Shown: piece by piece, positions 1 through 5,371 of the stretch
Position numbering within the stretch: position 1 is the stretch's first letter
Layout: each line of letters starts with the position of its first letter
Assembly: GCA_905236955.1 (NCBI GenBank)
Contig: CAJOQW010000061.1
Span: 1-7,313, forward strand
DNA length: 7,313 nt
Direction: 5' to 3'
DNA from: an uncultured Bacteroidales bacterium
GTDB lineage: Bacteria; Bacteroidota; Bacteroidia; Bacteroidales; UBA932
The notes under the pieces: model-generated
Database searches by the model: none
Seen by the model: only the letters and a program-made list of their open reading frames with translations
Told to the model about the DNA's origin: nothing
Translations under genes and position numbers: made by a program

Positions 1-803
1 CCGTCTATCCGGACTATCACATAGGGATAATCCTGCCTCTTGAGCTGGGAAACGATGGCGTCGGAACCGAAGATGCCCAGGTTGCCTACCTGGATCTTGG
101 TGTACTTGACCGTGGCGTCTTCCGTACCGTGGAAAAGGAGTTGCTGGCAAGGAGCCGTCTTCCAGGTCGGTTTGCCCTGGTTGGACATTATGGCGCCGGA
201 GAAGGACATGATGCCGGCGAAATTGAAACCGGAAGGAAGCACCCTGGCATTCGGCATGGCGTTGGCGATTTCCCACTCGGCCGTCACGGCTATCATGGCT
301 CCGGCTGAAGAGCCGGAAAGGACGATATTGGCAGGATCGACCCCTAGGGCATCCTTGTTCTCGACGATATAGTTGACCGCGTCGAAGCAATCCTGCACGC
401 CCACCTCGCAACAGGCTTCGATGGTAGCCTTGGCGGTAGGGATGAGCGAGAAAAGGCCGAACCCCATCTGCTTTCCCTTTAGGGCCGGACGATAGTCGGC
501 TGTTATGATGCGGTAGCCGTTGTCGTTCATGAGTTTGAACCATGACAGGTATTTCGGGTTGGAACGCTCCCCTCCGACGAACCCCCCGCCGAACAACCAC
601 AGGATGGTGGGTTTGGCCTTGCCCTCGAACGTGGTTTCACTGCCCTGGGCGGGCTCATAGACATCCATATAGAGATTGCAGGTATCCTTCTGGGCGAACA
701 GGTAGGTCGCACTCGGGGAATAATCGATGGGTTTGGGCTGGGCGGTGAGCAGCGACGGGATGAAAAGCTCTGCGGAAACCAGCAGGAAGATGAATTTTTT
801 CAT
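1..803 (-). CDS. Secreted alpha/beta-hydrolase (esterase-like), 3' end outside the window
   Basis: The frame is open from the ATG at 803-801 to the window edge: 267 residues plus a partial codon, with the C-terminus missing. It starts MKKFIFLLVS and has a hydrophobic stretch ending in LLTAQ, so a signal peptide cleaved near residue 21 is likely and the protein should be exported. Alpha/beta-hydrolase landmarks appear in the expected order: the oxyanion segment FGGGF (71-75), the nucleophile elbow GSSAG (164-168, Ser166) and HGTEDATV (225-232), where Asp229 is the likely acid residue. The catalytic His would lie beyond the window edge. The residue before GGG is Phe, whereas hormone-sensitive-lipase-like enzymes usually have His; type-B carboxylesterases also carry a hydrophobic residue there. 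The substrate cannot be told: a small carboxylic or acetyl ester is the family-based guess, and a carbohydrate esterase role is possible. It is transcribed divergently from the EF-hand gene. There is no Shine-Dalgarno sequence before the start. Confidence 0.88.
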   Translation of the reverse strand, partial: MKKFIFLLVSAELFIPSLLTAQPKPIDYSPSATYLFAQKDTCNLYMDVYEPAQGSETTFEGKAKPTILWLFGGGFVGGERSNPKYLSWFKLMNDNGYRIITADYRPALKGKQMGFGLFSLIPTAKATIEACCEVGVQDCFDAVNYIVENKDALGVDPANIVLSGSSAGAMIAVTAEWEIANAMPNARVLPSGFNFAGIMSFSGAIMSNQGKPTWKTAPCQQLLFHGTEDATVKYTKIQVGNLGIFGSDAIVSQLKRQDYPYVIVRID

Positions 804-822
804 GATTGTATGTCCAGTGTTA

Positions 823-857
823 TTTTGCGTAAAGATACGTTTTTTTTGCTAACTTTG
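823..857 (+). promoter_or_regulatory. Bacteroidetes-type promoter for the EF-hand protein gene
   Basis: TAACTTTG at 850-857 is an exact match to the Bacteroidetes -7 consensus TAnnTTTG. A TTTTG at 823-827 could serve as the -33 element, but the 22-base spacer is a little longer than the usual 19-21. Transcription would start near 862, leaving only about 15 bases of leader before the ATG at 877. The region overlaps the putative -7 box of the divergent hydrolase gene, so the two promoters may compete. Confidence 0.6.
830..837 (-). promoter_or_regulatory. Possible -7 box for the hydrolase gene
   Basis: On the minus strand this reads TATCTTTA, which matches five of the six fixed positions of the Bacteroidetes -7 element TAnnTTTG. 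It lies 26 bases upstream of the ATG. No TTTG is found about 19 bases further upstream; an A8 tract (complement of T840-847) occupies part of the spacer. The position is sensible but the match is imperfect. Confidence 0.35.
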
Positions 858-876
858 AGAAATTATACTCTGAAAT

Positions 877-2985
877 ATGGATAAGGACAACTACAAATGG
901 AAATTCGCCTCCGTGGGCGGTGCGGCCCGCGTTGACATCCAAAGCGGGGAAGACATCGCCAGGCTCGGCGAACTCGACCGCAAGATGTGGACCGTGCTGA
1001 GCAACCCGGTCAAGGATCTTGAATTCGACCAGACCACCCTGAAAGTCATCGACTCAAACGGCGACGGCATCATCCACGTTGACGAAGTCATCGAAGCCGC
1101 GAAATGGATAACCGGCCTGCTCCGCAACCCGGACGACCTCCTCAAAGGGCCTTCAGAACTTCCGCTTTCTGATTTCAACACCGACAATCCCGAAGGGGCA
1201 ACCCTCCAGAAATCGGCCCGCCAGATTCTGGAGAACCTCAAGCTGGAGAAAGACAGCATCTGCTTGGAAGATACCGCCGACAACGCCAGGATCTTCGCCG
1301 GCTCAGCCTTCAACGGCGACGGGGTCATCACGGAAATATCCACCCCCTCGCAAGAGCTTAAAGACCTGATCAAGACCATCGTCACAATCAGTGGCGGAGC
1401 TCCCGACCGCACCGGGGAAACAGGCATCACGGCGGAGCAGATCGAGGCGTTCTACGCCGCCTGCGAGGCATATTCGGCCTGGAAGTCCTCCGTCACCACC
1501 GAAACTTTCCCGTATGGGGATGCCACCGCGGACGCACTCGCCGCAGTGGAGGCCGTCAAGGCCAAGGTGGCCGACTTCTTCATGCGCTGCAAGCTCATCA
1601 ACTTCAACCCCGATGCAAGCGCAGCCGTCGATGTGGATGTAGAGAAGATCAAGGCCATAAGCGAACAGGACCTGGCAGTAAGCGAGAGTGAGATAGCCAA
1701 TTATCCCCTCGCCCGCCCGAACGCTGACGGAAAGCTCCCCCTCAAAGACGGCATAAACCCCGCATGGAGGGGACAGATGGCAGCGGTGACCGCCCTCATC
1801 AAGGATTTCGAAGGCAAGGACGCCGTCACCGAAGCGGAATGGAATGCCGCAGCCGGCAAATTCGCGCCATACTGCGCTTGGCTTTCGGACAAGAAGGGCT
1901 CGGAAGTCGAGAGTCTGGGTGACGATGCCGTCAATGCTGTACTGAAAGACGCCAGGAAGGAAGAACTCCTCTCACTCGTGGCATCCGACAAGGCCCTCGA
2001 GGAAGAAGCTCTCTCGATCGAGAAGGTGGACAAGGTTCTCCACCTGTACCGCGACTTCTATTCCTTCCTAAACAACTACGTCACATTCAAAGACTTCTAC
2101 TCCGGCACGGACAAAGCCATCTTCCAGGCCGGGGAGCTCTATATAGACCAGCGCCGCTGCGACCTCTGCGTCAAGGTGGACGACATGGGAAAGCAAACCG
2201 ACATGGCCGGCCTCAGCTGGATGTACATACTTTATCTCGCGTGCCGGTCGAAGACCACCAGCAAGAACTTCAATATCGCCGCCGTAGTCACGGATGGCGA
2301 GACTCGCGGCCTCAGGGTGGGCAAGAATGCCATTTTCTACGACCGCGCAGGTGAAGTGTACGACGCCACGGTCACCCAGATCATCGACAACCCCATCAGC
2401 ATCAGGCAGGCATTCTGGGCCCCCTACCGCAAGTTCGGCAAATGGATAAGCGAAAGGTTCAGCAAAAAGACCTCCGAGAAAAACGACCAGGGCTTCGCGG
2501 ACATGACAGCCAAGGCCGAAGGTGCAACCGCTCAGGGCGCAGCTCCGGCCAAGTCCAGTTTCGACATCGCCAAGTTCGCAGGGATCTTCGCAGCCATAGG
2601 CATGGCCCTGGGCTTCCTGCTCGACGCCCTGGTACAGATATTCAAGGGAGCTGCCAATATCGGACCATGGAAAGTGGTTCTCATAATCGTGGCCATCATG
2701 ATCGTCATATCGGCCCCGTCGGTGATCCTTACATGGATACATCTCCGCCACCGCGACCTCGGTCCCATACTGAATGCCAACGGCTGGGCCGTGAATGCCG
2801 CTTCGTATGTAAGCGTCAAATTCGGCCGCACCCTCACATCGCTGGCGAAGTTCCCAAAACTCACCGCCGTAGATGCAAAAGCCAGGAAGGCAAGGAGGCG
2901 CCGCATCTTCTGGACCATATTCATCATACTCCTTCTGGCCGCAGCCGCTTATTGCTGGTGGAGGCTGCATTTCCATTTTGTTTAG
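877..2985 (+). CDS. Uncharacterised inner-membrane protein with a cytoplasmic EF-hand region
   Basis: The product has 702 residues; I do not recognise a named family. Residues 59-70 form a canonical EF-hand loop (D59, N61, D63, G64, I66, E70), predicted to bind calcium. Two further NGDG/NADG loops (144-155 and 280-291) keep Asn at position 3, Asp at 5 and Gly at 6 but lack the first Asp, so they look degenerate. There is a C-x2-C pair at 428-431 and another Cys at 456. An Ala/Lys-rich linker at about 540-562 leads to three hydrophobic segments at about 567-589, 598-621 and 676-696. There is no N-terminal signal peptide, and basic residues are concentrated in the loop between the second and third segments (HLRHR, KARKARRRR). 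By the positive-inside rule the first 566 residues, including the EF-hand, would therefore be cytoplasmic. The role is unknown; calcium-dependent sensing or scaffolding at the membrane is only inference. The ATG follows a good promoter closely. No clear terminator follows, so read-through into the barrel gene 45 bases downstream is possible. Confidence 0.9.
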   Translation: MDKDNYKWKFASVGGAARVDIQSGEDIARLGELDRKMWTVLSNPVKDLEFDQTTLKVIDSNGDGIIHVDEVIEAAKWITGLLRNPDDLLKGPSELPLSDFNTDNPEGATLQKSARQILENLKLEKDSICLEDTADNARIFAGSAFNGDGVITEISTPSQELKDLIKTIVTISGGAPDRTGETGITAEQIEAFYAACEAYSAWKSSVTTETFPYGDATADALAAVEAVKAKVADFFMRCKLINFNPDASAAVDVDVEKIKAISEQDLAVSESEIANYPLARPNADGKLPLKDGINPAWRGQMAAVTALIKDFEGKDAVTEAEWNAAAGKFAPYCAWLSDKKGSEVESLGDDAVNAVLKDARKEELLSLVASDKALEEEALSIEKVDKVLHLYRDFYSFLNNYVTFKDFYSGTDKAIFQAGELYIDQRRCDLCVKVDDMGKQTDMAGLSWMYILYLACRSKTTSKNFNIAAVVTDGETRGLRVGKNAIFYDRAGEVYDATVTQIIDNPISIRQAFWAPYRKFGKWISERFSKKTSEKNDQGFADMTAKAEGATAQGAAPAKSSFDIAKFAGIFAAIGMALGFLLDALVQIFKGAANIGPWKVVLIIVAIMIVISAPSVILTWIHLRHRDLGPILNANGWAVNAASYVSVKFGRTLTSLAKFPKLTAVDAKARKARRRRIFWTIFIILLLAAAAYCWWRLHFHFV

Positions 2986-3012
2986 CTCCTTTTAATTTTT
3001 GTACACTTTTTG
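2977..3012 (+). promoter_or_regulatory. Weak candidate promoter for the first barrel gene
   Basis: TTTG at 2977-2980, then 21 bases, then TACACTTTTTG starting at 3002, loosely resembles the TTTG / TAnnTTTG pattern with extra bases in the -7 box. A second TTTTTG at 2996-3001 and an E. coli-like TATAAT at 3016-3021 are alternatives with poor spacing. The 45-base gap is AT-rich and probably holds a start site, but the exact boxes are uncertain. Confidence 0.25.
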
Positions 3013-3030
3013 CATTATAATACAAACGTT

Positions 3031-3660
3031 ATGAAAAAATTCATCACAACCCTTGCAATCCTCGCTGTAGCAGCGGGAAGCGCAATCGCCCAGGTATCTG
3101 TCGGCGGCGGCTATCTCAACTCCACCAAGACCCAGGGCAACGTCAAAGCCAACGCTCAAGGCTTTTATGCTGGAATCGGATACAACTACTCCCTCGCTCC
3201 GGGCCTCACCCTCAGCCCCGGCCTGTATTACAGCAACCTTACCAGTAAAGATGCCAATTCAGTTAGCATTTGGGGTATCAACGCCAGCAGCGAAATCACC
3301 GAGAAGGAACACTATCTCACCCTCCCCGTCAACCTCAACTACGGCCTTACCCTTGTTCCGGGAGCCCTCAGGCTCTTCGTCTATGGCGGTCCCAGTCTCC
3401 AGTACTGCCTGTCATCCAAGACCACAACAAGCGGCCAGATAGCAGGTTGGGGCGGAACCAGCGACCATGACAACCTCAAGGCCAACGGCTCTACCTACAC
3501 CCCGTTCGACGTCCTCATCGGCGGCGGCGTCGGAGTTGACATCTCCAATATGATCCGCGTGAATGCCGGATACAACTACGGCATCCTCGACCGCGACAGC
3601 TCCGACAATACCGTCCTTCACCGTGCCGGCTGGCATCTGGGTGTTTCCTTCCTCTTCTAG
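3031..3660 (+). CDS. Small outer-membrane beta-barrel protein (first of a tandem pair)
   Basis: The product has 209 residues. The start chosen is ATG 3031, because MKKFITTLAI begins a classical signal peptide (basic n-region, Ala/Leu core) ending AIA|Q at residue 20/21; an in-frame upstream TTG at 3010 would only add seven residues before it. The mature protein alternates hydrophobic and polar residues in short strands rich in Gly and aromatics (GFYAGIGYNYSL, LSPGLYYS, YLTLPVNLNYG, FDVLIGGGVGVD, IRVNAGYNYGIL). It ends in Phe (GVSFLF), the usual C-terminal signature of outer-membrane barrels recognised by the BAM machinery. Length and pattern fit the general outer-membrane beta-barrel family of Bacteroidetes (about 8 strands). 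The ligand or role is unknown. It is clearly paralogous to the next gene, and a strong terminator follows its stop codon. Confidence 0.88.
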   Translation: MKKFITTLAILAVAAGSAIAQVSVGGGYLNSTKTQGNVKANAQGFYAGIGYNYSLAPGLTLSPGLYYSNLTSKDANSVSIWGINASSEITEKEHYLTLPVNLNYGLTLVPGALRLFVYGGPSLQYCLSSKTTTSGQIAGWGGTSDHDNLKANGSTYTPFDVLIGGGVGVDISNMIRVNAGYNYGILDRDSSDNTVLHRAGWHLGVSFLF

Positions 3661-3678
3661 AAGTAGGTCTTTTATTCT

Positions 3679-3709
3679 ACGGAGCCAAGAAATTGGCTCC
3701 GTTTTTTTT
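3679..3709 (+). terminator. Rho-independent terminator after the first barrel gene
   Basis: A perfect 10-bp stem, ACGGAGCCAA (3679-3688) with TTGGCTCCGT (3693-3702), is closed by a GAAA tetraloop (GNRA type) and followed by eight T residues (3702-3709). It starts 18 bases after the stop codon of the upstream barrel gene. The stem strength and uninterrupted T-tract make this a confident intrinsic terminator. Confidence 0.93.
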
Positions 3710-3737
3710 GTGCAGTCGGTGTTTTTGAGTAAATTTG
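3707..3737 (+). promoter_or_regulatory. Bacteroidetes consensus promoter for the second barrel gene
   Basis: TTTG at 3707-3710, a 19-base spacer, then TAAATTTG at 3730-3737 is an exact match to the Bacteroidetes TTTG-N19-TAnnTTTG promoter. The first three T residues of the -33 box are the last bases of the preceding terminator T-tract. The start site should fall near 3742, giving a leader of only about seven bases before the ATG at 3749. The second barrel gene is therefore an independent transcription unit. Confidence 0.75.
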
Positions 3738-3748
3738 GCACTGTCATT

Positions 3749-4447
3749 ATGAAAAGATTGGTATCCGCCATATCAGCCTTGCTGCTTGCCGCCGCAGCCG
3801 CATCGGCACAGACCCCAAGCCTTGGGGCCGGCTATATATGTTCCGCCCAGTTCAACATAGACTCGCCGGGATATGCCTTCGCCAACGGATTTTACGCAGG
3901 TGCCGGCTACAAACACCCGCTCACAAAAAGCATCTCCCTGGGTACCGGGCTGTATGTCAGCTGCATAGGCAGCAGCGCAGCCACGTTCCTCAGCCTGCAC
4001 CGCAATCCCCTCGCATCAGCTCCGTCCCTGGACGACGTGGCCATGACTGAAAGCTACATCACCCTGCCGGTGTCGGCCGTGTACTCATACAAGTTCTCCC
4101 CTTCCCTTGGAATCTTCGCGCACGGAGGTATGGCACTGGACTGCTGCATAGATTCCAGGGCCTACGCCAAATGGGAAGACGGCCTGGGCTCTACCGGCTC
4201 CAACGGCATGAGTTATTTCTCTGCCGGAAGCCATGCCGACAGTTATGGCAGATGGGACATCCTGGCTGGCGCAGGCTTCGGCTTAGACATAAAAAAGAGC
4301 ATCCGGCTGGAAGCTGGATGCTACTATGGTCTTCTGGACAGGTCGGGGGCCGATTCCATCAATCTGCACCGCGCCTGGTTCAATGTGGGAGTGAGTTATC
4401 TTTTCTCTTCCTTCGCGAAGAATTTCCACTGGAACAGCACCAGGTAA
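3749..4447 (+). CDS. Small outer-membrane beta-barrel protein (second of the pair) with a C-terminal extension
   Basis: The product has 232 residues. ATG 3749 was chosen because MKRLVSAISALLL begins a signal peptide ending ASA|Q at residue 20/21; the open frame continues further upstream, but only through the previous gene and its terminator. It aligns with the preceding barrel throughout: NGFYAGAGY with QGFYAGIGY, SYITLPV with HYLTLPV, WDILAGAGFGLDI with FDVLIGGGVGVDI, YYGLLDRSG with NYGILDRDS, LHRAWFNVGVSYLF with LHRAGWHLGVSFLF. It is therefore predicted to be an outer-membrane barrel of unknown function. Unlike its paralogue, it does not stop after the terminal LF (Phe219). It continues for 13 residues (SSFAKNFHWNSTR), encoded opposite the 3' end of lspA. 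Cysteines at 31, 72, 132, 133 and 191 are more numerous than in the paralogue, which has one. It probably has its own promoter. No terminator is visible after its stop. Confidence 0.86.
   Translation: MKRLVSAISALLLAAAAASAQTPSLGAGYICSAQFNIDSPGYAFANGFYAGAGYKHPLTKSISLGTGLYVSCIGSSAATFLSLHRNPLASAPSLDDVAMTESYITLPVSAVYSYKFSPSLGIFAHGGMALDCCIDSRAYAKWEDGLGSTGSNGMSYFSAGSHADSYGRWDILAGAGFGLDIKKSIRLEAGCYYGLLDRSGADSINLHRAWFNVGVSYLFSSFAKNFHWNSTR
4396..4447. other. Convergent 3'-end overlap of the barrel gene and lspA
   Basis: The last 52 bases of the plus-strand barrel gene are also the last 52 bases of the minus-strand lspA gene. No hairpin with a T-tract is seen on either strand here, so transcripts from the two sides probably overlap and could form antisense RNA. 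Confidence 0.85.
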
Positions 4448-4944
4448 AAAGCTCCTACCGTCACGCAACTGTCGGCAAAATTGAATACCGGACTGAAGAA
4501 TATCACCCTTTCACCGCTGCGTATGATGGGGAAATAGAACATGTCCACCACTTTGCCGAACATAAACGGGGCATAATCCCATATCAGGCCGTAGAAAAGG
4601 CTGTCGATTATGTTCCCGAAAGCTCCGGCGGTTATGAGCGTAAGCCCCACGAGCACTCCCGTGGAAGCCTTCCCCTTCTTGTCAAGCGATGATATCCACC
4701 AGATGAGCGCTCCGCACAGGCAGATGCGGAAGAGGCTGAGTATGAACTTCCCGACAGCACCCCCGAACTTCATGCCGAATGCCATTCCCTCGTTCTCGAT
4801 GAAACACAGGCGGAACCATTGACCTATTACCGGGATCTGCTGCCCCAAGGTCATGTTTGTCTTGACCAGGACCTTGATGACCTGGTCGACGACCACCAGC
4901 AACACCCCGAGAATGATCAGCCGGGTACCTCTCGAAAGTTTCAT
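4396..4944 (-). CDS. lspA: Lipoprotein signal peptidase (signal peptidase II)
   Basis: The product has 182 residues. LspA is an inner-membrane aspartyl protease that removes signal peptides from prolipoproteins after diacylglyceryl transfer to the lipobox Cys. Family motifs are all present in order: DQVIK (20-24) in the first membrane helix, FIENEGMAFG (48-57), AFGNIIDS (108-115), VVDMFYFP (132-139) and FNFADS (154-159). The catalytic pair should be Asp114 and Asp158. Four hydrophobic segments lie at about 8-27, 62-85, 95-118 and 157-176. The usual Arg after the first catalytic Asp (GNxxDR) is Ser here, and the loop between the two catalytic motifs is longer than in E. coli; I believe both are common in Bacteroidetes homologues. 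The ATG lies 3 bases after the stop of the DksA-like gene, so the two are probably co-transcribed and translationally coupled. The 3' end overlaps the convergent barrel gene. Confidence 0.96.
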   Translation of the reverse strand: MKLSRGTRLIILGVLLVVVDQVIKVLVKTNMTLGQQIPVIGQWFRLCFIENEGMAFGMKFGGAVGKFILSLFRICLCGALIWWISSLDKKGKASTGVLVGLTLITAGAFGNIIDSLFYGLIWDYAPFMFGKVVDMFYFPIIRSGERVIFFSPVFNFADSCVTVGAFYLVLFQWKFFAKEEKR

Positions 4945-4947
4945 GGA

Positions 4948-5352
4948 TCAATTCTTGCCCTGCTTCGCAAGCATTTCCTTTGCCTCTACGGTAAGGGTGG
5001 CGTGCGGAACCAGGCGGAGACGTTCCTTGGGTATCAGTTTTCCGGTGACACGGCAGATGCCGTAAGTCTTGTTCTCGATACGCACGAGCGCGGCTTCGAG
5101 GTTCTTGATGAACTTGTATTGACGCTGCGCAAGCTGGCTGGCCTCTTCCTTGGTGAGCTGGTTGGCACCGTCGTCCTCGACTGTCTTGAAGGACGGTGAA
5201 GTGTCTTCGATGTCGTTGTTGCCACCGTGCATAACGACCTGGCTCAGTGTGTTATATTCGGCCCTGGCCTTTGCGAGCATGCCTTCGATGATGACCCGGA
5301 ATTCTGCCAGTTCTTCGTCGGAATAGCGTGTTTTAACGGTTTCTTGTGCCAT
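4948..5352 (-). CDS. dksA: DksA/TraR-family RNA polymerase regulator with a reduced zinc finger
   Basis: The product has 134 residues. DksA-type proteins insert a coiled coil into the RNA polymerase secondary channel and, in E. coli, act with ppGpp on rRNA and amino-acid promoters. Residues about 12-45 and 66-95 are predicted long helices forming the coiled coil, with a connecting loop around VEDDGANQ (58-65). That loop keeps the second Asp and Ala of the E. coli tip motif DxxDxA but not the first Asp. The C-terminal globular part reads YGICRVTGKLIPKERLR then VPHATLTVEAK. This follows the family finger layout, but only Cys100 of the four zinc cysteines remains; the others align with Thr103, Thr121 and Ala124. 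Zinc binding is therefore unlikely, as in cysteine-poor DksA paralogues known from other bacteria. It sits 19 bases after ileS and 3 bases before lspA, within one probable operon. No Shine-Dalgarno sequence is present. Confidence 0.92.
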   Translation of the reverse strand: MAQETVKTRYSDEELAEFRVIIEGMLAKARAEYNTLSQVVMHGGNNDIEDTSPSFKTVEDDGANQLTKEEASQLAQRQYKFIKNLEAALVRIENKTYGICRVTGKLIPKERLRLVPHATLTVEAKEMLAKQGKN

Positions 5353-5371
5353 ATTCTTGTAGGTATTATGT

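Noticed and set aside
40..372. 110-codon plus-strand frame at the left edge
   Set aside because: It is antisense to the hydrolase, whose signal peptide and catalytic motifs are unambiguous on the minus strand.
2068..2976. 302-codon open frame on the minus strand opposite the EF-hand protein gene
   Set aside because: It lies wholly antisense to a gene with clear domains; its translation is low-complexity and shows no recognisable motif. Long antisense frames are expected in GC-rich coding DNA.
2957..3000. Possible terminator after the EF-hand gene (GGAG ... CTCC followed by TTTTAATTTTT)
   Set aside because: Only about four base pairs with a loop of more than 20 bases; too weak to call, and the T-rich stretch is interrupted by AA.
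3010..3030. Upstream TTG start adding seven residues to the first barrel protein
   Set aside because: The added residues would precede an otherwise ideal signal peptide; ATG 3031 is the better start.
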